A DNA stretch of 64,000 bases from Qipengyuania pelagi (GTDB lineage: Bacteria > Pseudomonadota > Alphaproteobacteria > Sphingomonadales > Sphingomonadaceae). The translations under genes and the position numbers were made by a program. A model generated the notes under the pieces. That model ran no database searches and was not told where the DNA came from. It worked only from the letters and a program-made list of their open reading frames with translations. Location: assembly GCF_009827295.1 (NCBI RefSeq), contig NZ_WTYD01000002.1, forward strand, positions 496,001 through 560,000. The letters run 5' to 3'. Every line of letters begins with the position of its first letter. Position 1 is the stretch's first letter. Shown piece after piece: positions 55,823-64,000 of this stretch.

Positions 55823-58800
55823 ATGAACGCCCATTCGCAACCCATGTCCGCCTCCCCCGCCGCCTCCACCCGCGCGATCGCCGCTGATCCTCTCGACAGG
55901 ACGACGTTGCGACAGGCCTACCGGATGGAGGAAGAGGCCTGCATTGCCGAGCGACTCGATCAGGCGCGGGCGGTAAGCCAGGCGCACGCGAAATCGGCCA
56001 AGCTCGCGGTCCGGCTGGTCGAAGGCGCGCGCAAGCGCAAGGCGAGCGGGATCGACGCCTTCCTGCAGCAATTCGGCCTCGCCACCGAAGAGGGCATCGC
56101 GCTGATGTGCCTCGCCGAAGCGCTGCTGCGCGTCCCCGATGCGCAGACCGCCGATGCGCTGATCCGCGACAAGATCGGCGATATCGACTGGCGCGAACAT
56201 CTCGGCGAAAGCAGCTCGACCTTCGTCAACGCCGCTACCTTCTCGCTGATGCTGACGGGCGAGGTGCTGGAGCGCCCGCTGGAAAGCCAGAAGGGGATGC
56301 GGCGTACGCTTAAGGCGACCGTCAATCGCCTGGGCGAGCCGGTGATCCGCAAGGCCACGCTTCAGGCGATGCGCATCCTCGGCGGCCAGTTCGTGTTCGG
56401 CCGCACCATCGACGAGGCGCTGAAGCGCGCCCAGCCCGAACGCGCGCGCGGCCTCACCCACAGTTTCGACATGCTCGGCGAAGCGGCGATGACCTTCGCC
56501 GATGCCGAACGCTATCGCGTATCCTACGAACAGGCGATCGACCGCCTTTCGCGCGAGACCGGGGCGGGCCTCACGGCATCGCCGGGGATTTCGGTAAAGC
56601 TGTCGGCGCTCTATCCCAAATACGACTTCATGCACGCCGACGCCGCCGTTGCCGCGCTGGTGCCGATCGTGCACGCTCTCGCGAGCCGGGCGCGCGATGC
56701 GGACATGCATTTCACCATCGACGCGGAGGAAGCCGAACGGCTCGACCTCTCGCTCGACGTGTTCGAAGCGCTGGTCGCCGATGACAGCCTGTTCGCCAAC
56801 GGGACGGCGGGCGGCTGGACCGGGTTCGGCCTCGCCATCCAGGCCTATCAGAAGCGCGGCGTTCCCTTGTGCGACTGGACCGCGAAGCTGGCGCGGCGCC
56901 ACGGGCGCAAGCTGTTCGTGCGCCTGGTCAAGGGTGCTTACTGGGATACCGAGGTCAAACTCAGCCAGGTCGGCGGATACAAGGATTTCCCCGTCTTCAC
57001 GCGCAAGATCGCGACCGACGTGTCCTATCTCGCCTGCGCCGAACGGCTGCTGGCGGCAGGCGATCTGGTCTATCCCGCTTTCGCCACGCACAATGCGTAT
57101 ACGGTCGCCTCGATCGTGTCGCTGGCGGAGCGTGAGCAGAGAATGGGAAAATTTGAGTTCCAGCGCCTCCACGGCATGGGCGAGGACATTTACGGCGCCT
57201 TGGCCCAGGAAGAAGGCAATGCGCGCACGCCGGTGCGGATCTATGCGCCGGTCGGTACGCACAAGGACCTGCTCGCCTATCTGGTGCGGCGCCTGCTCGA
57301 GAACGGGGCCAATTCCAGCTTCGTCAATCGCATGGCGGATGTCGATGTCCCTGCCGAGGACCTCGCCACCGATCCGGTCGCGGAGCTGGCCGCGCTCGCG
57401 CCGCGCCGCAATCCCGATATCCCGCTGCCCAAGGATATCTTCCCCAATCGCCGGAACAGCGCCGGGATCGACCTCGCCGATCCGCTGGTGCGCGAGCCGC
57501 TCTTGGAACGGCTCGAAGCGCTCGACGAGAAGCATTGGCACGCGCAGCCCACCTTCATGAGCGACGAGGAGGGCGAGATCGCCCCGATCGACAAGCCGCA
57601 CGATCTGAATGACGAGGTCGGGACGCGGCGCGATGCGCTGCCGCACGAGGTCGAGGATGCGATCACCCGCGCGCGCGAAATCCAGCCGCGCTGGAACGCC
57701 TTCGGGGGCGAGCGGCGTGCGCTCCTGCTCGAGGAAGCGGCCGACCTGTTCGAGGCGCACACCGACGAGTTCCTCTCGCTCTGCCAGCGCGAGGCGGGCA
57801 AGACCCTGCCCGACGCCGTGCTCGAACTGCGTGAGGCGGTCGATTTCCTGCGCTATTACGCAGTCGAGGCGCGGCGCCAGTTCGCCGAACCGATCATGCT
57901 GCCCGGACCTACCGGGGAAGAGAACCGGCTGACCATGGCAGGGCGCGGCGTGTTCGCCACGATCAGCCCGTGGAATTTCCCGCTCGCTATCTTCATCGGC
58001 CCCGCCGCCGCCGCGCTGGCGGCGGGCAACACCGTCGTCGCCAAGCCCGCCCCGCAGACGCCGCTGATCGCCGCTTTCGCGGTAAGGCTGTGCCACGAGG
58101 CGGGCATCCCGCCCGAAGTCTTCCAACTCTTGCCCGGCGCGGGCGAAGTCGGCGAGATGATCACCTCCGACCCGCGCCTTGCGGGTGTTGCCTTCACCGG
58201 ATCGACCGCCACCGCGCAGGCGATCAATCGCGGCCTCGCCGCGCGCGAGGGGCCGATCGCCACGCTGATCGCGGAAACCGGCGGGCAGAACGCGATGATT
58301 ATCGATTCGACCGCCCTGCCCGAACAGGTCACGCGCGATGTCGTCGCGAGCGCGTTCCAGAGCGCGGGCCAACGCTGTTCGGCCCTGCGCACGCTCTATA
58401 TCCAGGAAGACGTCGCGGACGAGATGCTGACGATGATCCGCGGCGCGTTCGAAGCGCTGACGATCGGCGATCCGCAGGACCTCGCCACCGATGTCGGCCC
58501 GGTGATCGATCCGGACGCCAAGGCCGCGCTCGAACGCCATGTCGCCCGGCGCAAGAAGAACGGACGGCAGGTCTGGCGGCGCAAGCTCAACAAGGGGCTC
58601 GCGGCAGGCTGCTTCGTCGCGCCGACCATCATCGAGATGGACTCGATCCTCGACCTGAAGCGCGAGAATTTCGGGCCGATCCTACACGTCGTCCGCTTCC
58701 GCGCCGACCAGCTCGGCCAGGTGGTCGAGGATATCAATTCGACCGGATACGGGCTGACGATGGGCCTTCACAGCCGCCTCGAAGCGACGCGCGAATTCGT

Positions 58801-59011
58801 CGAGGCGCGGGCGCGGGTCGGCAATTTCTACGTCAACCGCAACCAGATCGGCGCGGTCGTGGAAAGCCAGCCCTTCGGTGGCGAGGGCATGTCGGGGAGC
58901 GGCCCCAAGGCGGGTGGCCCGCATTACGTCGCGCGCTTCGCGACCGAACGCGTGGTCTGCATCGACACCACGGCGGCGGGTGGCAACGCGACGCTGCTCG
59001 CATCTCTCTGA
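55823..59011 (+). CDS. putA: Bifunctional proline dehydrogenase / L-glutamate gamma-semialdehyde dehydrogenase
   Basis: PutA, 1062 residues, oxidises proline to glutamate. The proline dehydrogenase barrel spans about 100-480 (ISVKLSALYPKYDFMHAD, FVRLVKGAYWDTEVKLSQ, ATHNAYTVASIV). The aldehyde dehydrogenase half covers about 560-1050, with ISPWNFPLAIFIGPAAAALA, Glu in LIAETGGQNAMIID (about 818) and Cys in SAGQRCSALRTLY (about 852). It lacks the N-terminal ribbon-helix-helix of E. coli PutA, so it does not repress its own gene. ATG 55823 has no clear ribosome site; ATG 55844 is an alternative. Confidence 0.97.
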   Translation: MNAHSQPMSASPAASTRAIAADPLDRTTLRQAYRMEEEACIAERLDQARAVSQAHAKSAKLAVRLVEGARKRKASGIDAFLQQFGLATEEGIALMCLAEALLRVPDAQTADALIRDKIGDIDWREHLGESSSTFVNAATFSLMLTGEVLERPLESQKGMRRTLKATVNRLGEPVIRKATLQAMRILGGQFVFGRTIDEALKRAQPERARGLTHSFDMLGEAAMTFADAERYRVSYEQAIDRLSRETGAGLTASPGISVKLSALYPKYDFMHADAAVAALVPIVHALASRARDADMHFTIDAEEAERLDLSLDVFEALVADDSLFANGTAGGWTGFGLAIQAYQKRGVPLCDWTAKLARRHGRKLFVRLVKGAYWDTEVKLSQVGGYKDFPVFTRKIATDVSYLACAERLLAAGDLVYPAFATHNAYTVASIVSLAEREQRMGKFEFQRLHGMGEDIYGALAQEEGNARTPVRIYAPVGTHKDLLAYLVRRLLENGANSSFVNRMADVDVPAEDLATDPVAELAALAPRRNPDIPLPKDIFPNRRNSAGIDLADPLVREPLLERLEALDEKHWHAQPTFMSDEEGEIAPIDKPHDLNDEVGTRRDALPHEVEDAITRAREIQPRWNAFGGERRALLLEEAADLFEAHTDEFLSLCQREAGKTLPDAVLELREAVDFLRYYAVEARRQFAEPIMLPGPTGEENRLTMAGRGVFATISPWNFPLAIFIGPAAAALAAGNTVVAKPAPQTPLIAAFAVRLCHEAGIPPEVFQLLPGAGEVGEMITSDPRLAGVAFTGSTATAQAINRGLAAREGPIATLIAETGGQNAMIIDSTALPEQVTRDVVASAFQSAGQRCSALRTLYIQEDVADEMLTMIRGAFEALTIGDPQDLATDVGPVIDPDAKAALERHVARRKKNGRQVWRRKLNKGLAAGCFVAPTIIEMDSILDLKRENFGPILHVVRFRADQLGQVVEDINSTGYGLTMGLHSRLEATREFVEARARVGNFYVNRNQIGAVVESQPFGGEGMSGSGPKAGGPHYVARFATERVVCIDTTAAGGNATLLASL

Positions 59012-59064
59012 GAAGCGGCGCTTTTCATGGACGGTTCAACAAGGAACGGGTTAGGACGCGCATC

Positions 59065-59592
59065 ATGCGTATCCTGACCCAATTCGTTCTTGCTCTCACC
59101 GCCCTGTTCTGGGCCGCCGCCGCGCAGGCCGAGGTGCGGGTGACCTTCCACAGTTTCGACGGATCGGTGCTGTTCGGGCGCTATCCCCACACCTTCATTT
59201 CGATGGAGGGCACGCTGGAGGATGGGACGCCGGTGAAGGAGAATTACGGTTTCTCGGCCAAGAGCGCCGGCCCTGCCGTGCTCGCCGGACCGGTCAAACA
59301 CATCGTGATGACTGAGAAGGACAAATATGTCCGCTCGACCAACCGCCATTTCACCGTGGCGGTGGACGATGCGAAATATCACGACATCCGGCGCGAGGTC
59401 TTCCGCTGGCGCGACGCGCCGGGGAAATATTACGATCTCGACACGCGCAATTGCATCCATTTCGTCGGGGCGATCGCCGAGATGGTCGGCGTGAAGGTGG
59501 ACTATCCCGAAAAGATGCTGCGGCGTCCCAAGGCCTGGCTCAATCACGTGACCGCGATGAATCCCCAACTGGGTGCCGCCCAGATCGACTGA
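59065..59592 (+). CDS. Secreted hypothetical protein with NlpC/P60-like Cys motif
   Basis: A 175-residue exported protein. The signal peptide MRILTQFVLALTALFWAAAA ends at QA-E. The mature part has VTFHSFDGSVLFGRYPHTFI, and near its end YYDLDTRNCIHFVGAIAEM, an N-C-x-x-F-V pattern like the nucleophile of NlpC/P60 and LRAT-type cysteine enzymes. A matching His could be in YPHTFI or NRHFTV. A cell-wall peptidase or amidase is possible but not proven. ATG 59065 follows GGACGCGCATC without a strong Shine-Dalgarno. Confidence 0.65.
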   Translation: MRILTQFVLALTALFWAAAAQAEVRVTFHSFDGSVLFGRYPHTFISMEGTLEDGTPVKENYGFSAKSAGPAVLAGPVKHIVMTEKDKYVRSTNRHFTVAVDDAKYHDIRREVFRWRDAPGKYYDLDTRNCIHFVGAIAEMVGVKVDYPEKMLRRPKAWLNHVTAMNPQLGAAQID

Positions 59593-59647
59593 GGGAAACT
59601 GATGGCCAGCGCTTGCCCGCTGGCCCGCCATCGGCAATCACGCCCCT

Positions 59648-60202
59648 ATGGCGATTCTCTCCGACAAATGGATCCGCGACAAGGCGCTGAACGAGGGCAT
59701 GATCGAGCCCTTCGTGGAAGCGCAGCGGCGCGACGGCTGCATTTCCTACGGGCTCAGCTCGTTCGGTTACGACGCGCGGGTCGCGCCCGAATTCAAGATC
59801 TTCACCAATGTCGACAGCGCGGTGGTCGATCCCAAGGATTTCGCCGCCAACAGCTTCGTCGACCGCGAGACCGATGTCTGCGTGATCCCGCCCAACAGCT
59901 TCGCGCTTGCCCGCACGGTCGAATATTTCCGCGTGCCGGAAGACGTGCTGGTGATCTGCCTCGGCAAGAGCACCTATGCGCGGTGCGGGATCATCGTGAA
60001 CGTCACGCCGCTGGAGCCGGGCTGGGAAGGGCATGTGACGCTCGAATTTTCGAACACCACGCCGCTGCCCGCGAAAATCTACGCCAATGAGGGCGCGTGC
60101 CAGTTCCTTTTCCTGCAAGGCAATGAACGGCCGGAGGTCACCTATAACGACCGGGCGGGCAAATATATGGGCCAGCGCGGGGTGACCTTGCCGAGACTGT
60201 AA
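59648..60202 (+). CDS. dcd: dCTP deaminase
   Basis: A 184-residue dCTP deaminase making dUTP for dTMP synthesis. Family marks are [21 protein letters not shown] (read in two parts), [39 protein letters not shown] and the catalytic Glu in [20 protein letters not shown]. Length is normal. ATG 59648 is the natural start; it is separated from the secreted protein by 55 bases. Confidence 0.96.
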   Translation: MAILSDKWIRDKALNEGMIEPFVEAQRRDGCISYGLSSFGYDARVAPEFKIFTNVDSAVVDPKDFAANSFVDRETDVCVIPPNSFALARTVEYFRVPEDVLVICLGKSTYARCGIIVNVTPLEPGWEGHVTLEFSNTTPLPAKIYANEGACQFLFLQGNERPEVTYNDRAGKYMGQRGVTLPRL

Positions 60203-60258
60203 GGTCGGGCTTTGACTCGAAAGCTCCCCGCGCGCATTCAGGCGCGACAGGGAGAACG

Positions 60259-61446
60259 ATGATGAGCAAATCCGCACGCGAATTCGATATCGTGGTCTAT
60301 GGGGCGACCGGTTACACGGGTCGCCTCGTCGCCGAACATTTCGTCTGCGAATATGGCAGCGCGGCCGATGCGCCGAAATGGGCGATGGCGGGCCGCGATC
60401 CGGGCAAGCTCGAGCGGGTGCGCGACGAGATCGGCGCGCCGTCCTCCACCCCGCTGATCGTCGCCGATGCCGATGACACCGCCTCGCTCGACGCGATGTG
60501 CGAGCGTACGCGCGTCGTCCTCTCCACGGTCGGCCCCTACCAGCTCTATGGCGATGCCCTCGTCGCGGCCTGCGTCAGGGCGGGCACCGATTATGCCGAT
60601 CTGTGCGGCGAACCTGCATGGATGCACGAACAGATCGCGCTCCATCACGAGGCCGCGAAGCAGAGCGGTGCGCGCATCTGTTTTTCGAGCGGTTTCGATT
60701 CGATCCCCTTCGATCTCGGCGTGCTGATGCTCCAGAAGGAAGGCAGAGCGCAGAACGGAAGCCCCGCGCCGCGCGTAAAGGGGCGGGTCCGCGCGATGCA
60801 GGGGACGTTTTCGGGCGGGACCGCCGCCAGCCTCGGCGCGACGATGAAGGCGGCGGCGAAGAAGCCGTCCCTGATCAAGATTCTGAACGATCCCTTCGCC
60901 CTGACGCCCGGATTCGAAGGGCCGGACCAGCCCAACGGACTGATTCCCCATTACGAGGACGAGCTGGGCAAATGGGCCGCGCCCTTCATCATGGCGTCGA
61001 TCAACACGAAGAACGTCCACCGCACCAATTACCTGCGCGGCCATCCCTATGGGAAGGACTTCCGGTATGACGAGATGATGCTGACCAGCCCCGGCGAGGC
61101 GGGCAAGGCCGCCGCCGACGCGGTGACCAAGATGCTCAAGAATCCCTTCGGCGCGAAACCGCCCAAGCCCGGCGAGGGGCCGAGCGCGGAGGAGCGCGAG
61201 AACGGCTTCTACGACCTCGTCTTCGTCGGCGAATGGCCCGACGGGAAGCGGATGCATTACGCGGTCAAGGGCCGCTACGATCCCGGTTACGGGTCGACCA
61301 GCCGGATGCTGGGCGAGACCGGGATGGCCTTGCTCGAATGCGACGAGCCGGGCGGAGTCGGGACGCCGGGCAGCTTCCTCGGCGAAGCGCTGGTCGAGCG
61401 CCTGCGCGACCATGCGGCGCTCACTTTCCAGTTGGAGAAAGGCTGA
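60259..61446 (+). CDS. Saccharopine dehydrogenase-like oxidoreductase
   Basis: A 395-residue NAD(P)-binding protein of the saccharopine-dehydrogenase-like family (PF03435), which includes trans-acting enoyl reductases. The Rossmann motif is VVYGATGYTGRLVAEHF; TVGPYQLYGDALVAACVRAG and DLCGEPAWMHEQI follow, with GFDSIPFDLGVLML near 155. C-terminal sequence (GMALLECDEPGGVGTPGSFL) fits. Substrate is unknown; saccharopine itself is unlikely. Two start codons, ATGATG, with AGGGAGA upstream. Confidence 0.88.
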   Translation: MMSKSAREFDIVVYGATGYTGRLVAEHFVCEYGSAADAPKWAMAGRDPGKLERVRDEIGAPSSTPLIVADADDTASLDAMCERTRVVLSTVGPYQLYGDALVAACVRAGTDYADLCGEPAWMHEQIALHHEAAKQSGARICFSSGFDSIPFDLGVLMLQKEGRAQNGSPAPRVKGRVRAMQGTFSGGTAASLGATMKAAAKKPSLIKILNDPFALTPGFEGPDQPNGLIPHYEDELGKWAAPFIMASINTKNVHRTNYLRGHPYGKDFRYDEMMLTSPGEAGKAAADAVTKMLKNPFGAKPPKPGEGPSAEERENGFYDLVFVGEWPDGKRMHYAVKGRYDPGYGSTSRMLGETGMALLECDEPGGVGTPGSFLGEALVERLRDHAALTFQLEKG

Positions 61447-61491
61447 TCCCGATGGCATGACTGTTCCCCAGACCAAACGGGGAGAGATTTC

Positions 61492-61950
61492 ATGGCTACC
61501 ATCGCGGCGATCGTCGGACGCATCTGTATCGCGCTGCTGTTCATTCTGGCCGGCCTCAACAAGGTGATGGATCCGGCCTCGACCGCCGAATACATCACGG
61601 CGCAGACCACCCTTCCCGGCAGTCTCGCCATGCCGACCGGCGTGTTCGAGATCGTCGCAGGTCTGATTCTGGCGAGCGGTTTCATGACCCGGCTCGCCGC
61701 CGCGGTCCTGGCCGGTTTCACTGTGCTGACGATCCTGCTGTTCCATTTCCAGGTCACCGATCCCGCGCAGGCGCAGGCGGCGCTCAAGAACCTCGCCATC
61801 ATCGGCGGGCTGCTGATGGTGTTCGCCTATGGGCAGGTGCGCGGCCGGATCGGCGCGGTGAGCGAGCGTGACAAACGGATGGAAGCGGAGCTGAAGGCGG
61901 CCCGTGCCGAAGGACGGGCCGAAGGCGCGGTCCAGCGCCCGACCGACTGA
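61492..61950 (+). CDS. DoxX family membrane protein
   Basis: A 152-residue four-helix inner-membrane protein of the DoxX/SURF4-like family: IGRICIALLFILAGLNKVMD, YITAQTTLPGSLAMPTGVFE, IVAGLILASGFMTRLAAAVL and FTVLTILLFHFQ. The charged C-terminal tail (RDKRMEAELKAARAEGRAEG) is cytoplasmic. Members are linked to thiosulfate oxidation or oxidative stress, but the role is usually unknown. ATG 61492 with GGGGAGA upstream. Confidence 0.88.
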   Translation: MATIAAIVGRICIALLFILAGLNKVMDPASTAEYITAQTTLPGSLAMPTGVFEIVAGLILASGFMTRLAAAVLAGFTVLTILLFHFQVTDPAQAQAALKNLAIIGGLLMVFAYGQVRGRIGAVSERDKRMEAELKAARAEGRAEGAVQRPTD

Positions 61951-61961
61951 ATGCAATAAGA

Positions 61962-62003
61962 ACCCGGCGCCGCCTCTCCCGGTTCGGGGAGGCGGCGCCG
62001 GGT
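61962..62003. terminator. Bidirectional terminator hairpin
   Basis: ACCCGGCGCCGCCTC and GAGGCGGCGCCGGGT pair over 15 perfect bp, with an inner CCC/GGG extension around GGTTC. It lies between convergent doxX-like and TonB receptor genes. No T-run is present. Confidence 0.75.
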
Positions 62004-62022
62004 ATCGTGCGGCCTAGAGCGG

Positions 62023-64000
62023 TCAGAAGCTCGCGAGCAGGCTGACCTTGAAATTGCGGCCTGCCAGCGGCACGAAATCCTTGGTGAAGCTGGCATGGCG
62101 GCGCCCGGTGACGTCGAAGATATTGTCCGCCTTCACCATCACCCGCACCAGATCGTTGCCGCGCAAGGGGCTGAAGGCCAGCGAGGCGTTGACGAAGGTG
62201 AAGGCGTCAGTGGTCGTCTCGAACGGAGCGATCTCGTCCTGTTCGCCGAAATACTGGACCTCGAACCGCCCGTCGATCCCGGCAAACCCGGCATCGAGCG
62301 CGGCAAGCGCGCTGAACGGCGGGATGCGCGGCAGCGGGGTGCCGTCGTCGAGCTTGGCCTCGATATACGATCCGCGCAGATCGGCGCCGAGCGTGAAGCG
62401 ATCGGACTGGACCAGCGGCAGTTTCACCTCTCCCTCGATCCCGAAATAATCGGCATCGGACTGGAGATACTGGAAGACGGGCAGATCGTCCTCTTCCGCG
62501 CCGGTGGCTTGCAGGAAGATGTAATCGTCGAACCAGTTTTTGAACACCGAGAGCGACACCGTCGCCGGGCCGACCTCGCCGCGCACGAAGCCTTCGAGGC
62601 CCCAGGCGCTTTCCTTGTTCAGATCGACATCGCCGATCTCGAACGCCTGGGTGGCGATGTGGGGGCCGTTGGCGAACAATTCCTCGCCGCCCGGCGCGCG
62701 CTCGGCCCGCGATCCGGTGATGCCGATGCGCAGGCGGTCATCCCCACCCGGCTCGTAAATGAACGACAGCGCGCCCGAGAACAGGTCGAAATCGCGCTCG
62801 ACGCCCAGCGGGACCGATTCGATATTCGCCATTTCGTAGCGCGCGGCGCCTTCGATCTGGAAGACGTCGAGATCGTATTCCTGGAGCGCGAAGATCGCGA
62901 ACTGATCGGTGCGGTTGGGCGCGACGAAGGCCTCGTCCCCGATCGCTTCGAAATCGCGGTAGTAATACTGGACGCCCAGCGTGCCGCCGAGGCGACCGGT
63001 GTCGTTTTGAATCAGTTCGGCGCGCGCTTCGATACCGGAGACGTCGAACACGGTGCCGACCTCTTCGCCTTCGAATTCGGTATGGGTGTAGTCCGAATAG
63101 CCGACGCGGGTGCGTAGCATGGAAAAGAAGCCGTCACCGAGCGCGAGTTCGCCGCGCATGTCGGCGCGGAATTGCTTGAGGCCGATCGAGACCTGCTCCT
63201 CGCCCTCTTCGCCGCCTTCTTCCTCGCCCCCTTCCTCGCCATGCGCGTGGCCCGTTCCCGGTCGGCCCGGAACGCCATAGGCGCTGTCGTAATATCCGGC
63301 GGAGAAGCCGAGATTGCTGTCCCCCGCGAACAGGGTGAGGCCGCCATTCACGGAATAGGTTTCGGTCGCGCTGTTGGGCAGGACGCCGCGCTGATCGGCG
63401 GCTTCCTGCAATTCGGCCGCCTCGTCGAGATTCCCTTCAGCGGTCTCCTCCGCGACATCGGCGAGGATGTCCGCACGCAGAGCGGGCGACAGGGTGTGGC
63501 CGGGCACTTCCATGTCATTGGTGTTGCGATACGACCCGTCGACATGGGCGACGAAATACTCGCCCAGCGGCAGATCGAGCGAGGCGGCCCCGCTTCTCAA
63601 GTCGTAGGCGGTGTCCGCTTCGGCCAGCACGTCGAGATGGAAGGGTTCGTTGAGGCGGCGCGTGGGAATGCGCTTGTCGATGATGTTCACCGCACCGCCG
63701 ATGGCCTGGCTCCCGTAAAGGAGGACCGCAGGGCCGCGCAGGATCTCGATGCGTTCGGCGGTCAGCGGCTCGACCGAGACGGCGTGGTCGGCTGACGTAT
63801 TCGACACGTCGATCGCCCCGATCCCGTCGATGAGAACCTTGACCCGCTCGCCTTCGAAGCCGCGCAGCACCGGGCGCGAGGCGCCGGGCGAGAAGCTCGT
63901 TGCCGAGACGCCCGGCTGCTTGGCCAGAATCTCGCCGATCTGCCCGTTCATCTCGCGCTGCAATTCGCGCCCTTCGACCAGTGAGGTGCCGGCGAGGACG
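62023..64000 (-). CDS. TonB-dependent receptor with Glu/His-rich loop (5' end beyond window)
   Basis: A TonB-dependent receptor, at least 659 residues seen; the N-terminus with signal peptide and TonB box lies beyond 64000, and the frame is open to the edge. The plug has GQIGEILAKQPGVSATSFSP, RPVLRGFEGERVKVLIDGIG and IEILRGPAVLLYGSQAIGGAV; the barrel ends GRNFKVSLLASF. An extracellular-type loop holds GTGHAHGEEGGEEEGGEEGE, rich in Glu with two His. Such loops occur in ZnuD-type zinc receptors, so metal uptake is plausible. It converges on doxX. Confidence 0.9.
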   Translation of the reverse strand, partial: VLAGTSLVEGRELQREMNGQIGEILAKQPGVSATSFSPGASRPVLRGFEGERVKVLIDGIGAIDVSNTSADHAVSVEPLTAERIEILRGPAVLLYGSQAIGGAVNIIDKRIPTRRLNEPFHLDVLAEADTAYDLRSGAASLDLPLGEYFVAHVDGSYRNTNDMEVPGHTLSPALRADILADVAEETAEGNLDEAAELQEAADQRGVLPNSATETYSVNGGLTLFAGDSNLGFSAGYYDSAYGVPGRPGTGHAHGEEGGEEEGGEEGEEQVSIGLKQFRADMRGELALGDGFFSMLRTRVGYSDYTHTEFEGEEVGTVFDVSGIEARAELIQNDTGRLGGTLGVQYYYRDFEAIGDEAFVAPNRTDQFAIFALQEYDLDVFQIEGAARYEMANIESVPLGVERDFDLFSGALSFIYEPGGDDRLRIGITGSRAERAPGGEELFANGPHIATQAFEIGDVDLNKESAWGLEGFVRGEVGPATVSLSVFKNWFDDYIFLQATGAEEDDLPVFQYLQSDADYFGIEGEVKLPLVQSDRFTLGADLRGSYIEAKLDDGTPLPRIPPFSALAALDAGFAGIDGRFEVQYFGEQDEIAPFETTTDAFTFVNASLAFSPLRGNDLVRVMVKADNIFDVTGRRHASFTKDFVPLAGRNFKVSLLASF

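Noticed and set aside
55472..58540. Long open frame (1022 codons) on the minus strand
   Set aside because: It lies opposite putA in a GC-rich region; the product is a low-information Arg/Glu/His-rich sequence with no domain, typical of an antisense shadow.

Overview
The window is a GC-rich stretch of about 64 kb from an alphaproteobacterium, most likely Sphingomonadales and probably Erythrobacteraceae. That placement is an inference from the gene set: a HWE-type histidine kinase, two TonB-dependent receptors, MidA, GlnD, a carrier-lacking methylcrotonyl-CoA carboxylase beta gene, and dense coding with 4-nt stop/start overlaps. No tRNA, rRNA or CRISPR array was seen.

Left part (1-27 kb): a YggS-type PLP protein; a TonB receptor on the minus strand with a palindrome upstream; an acyl-CoA ligase-glnD pair; lgt-midA-DUF2147; a four-gene minus-strand operon that couples a HWE histidine kinase and a lipoprotein to an osmoprotectant-type ABC transporter; leucine catabolism (ivd-mccB) with an acyltransferase and membrane proteins; an M50-like protease; gyrB with a second copy of its last nine codons just downstream; sdaA; a ZIP-like transporter; and a second acyl-CoA ligase.

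Middle (27-41 kb): guaA, two endonuclease III-family genes around an old yellow enzyme, DUF924, a small secreted protein, tldD, a REP-like inverted pair, a small zinc-finger protein, a lone ABC ATPase, nadB, an alpha/beta hydrolase and nrdA.

The most interesting segment is 41.16-49.74 kb: an integrated element of about 8.6 kb inserted exactly at the 3' end of nrdA. It carries three tyrosine-recombinase-fold proteins (one apparently catalytically dead) and a small helix-turn-helix/coiled-coil protein, in overlapping order. This matches the layout reported for Tn554-family and strand-biased circularizing integrative elements (intA-tfp-intB-srap). Its cargo is an AbiEii-like nucleotidyltransferase with an unrecognised partner and a 511-residue orphan protein. 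The right junction holds a second, synonymous copy of the codons Ala-Cys-Gln-stop that end nrdA, followed 26 bases later by a strong terminator. I read this as the original nrdA tail and terminator, displaced by the insertion, with the element supplying a replacement tail for the NrdA CxxC redox end. An outward promoter and a 28-codon ORF cross the right junction and would read into intA in a circular form.

Right part (49.8-64 kb): a HerA-like ATPase, acs-mtnP-glpD as a tight operon, putA, a secreted NlpC/P60-like protein, dcd, a saccharopine-dehydrogenase-like protein, a DoxX protein, and a second TonB receptor that runs off the window edge and has a Glu/His-rich loop suggesting metal uptake.

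The housekeeping genes cover nucleotide supply (guaA, nrdA, dcd, mtnP), nitrogen control (glnD), amino-acid breakdown (ivd, mccB, sdaA, putA), acyl-CoA formation (acs and two ligases) and envelope functions (lgt, TonB receptors, acyltransferase).
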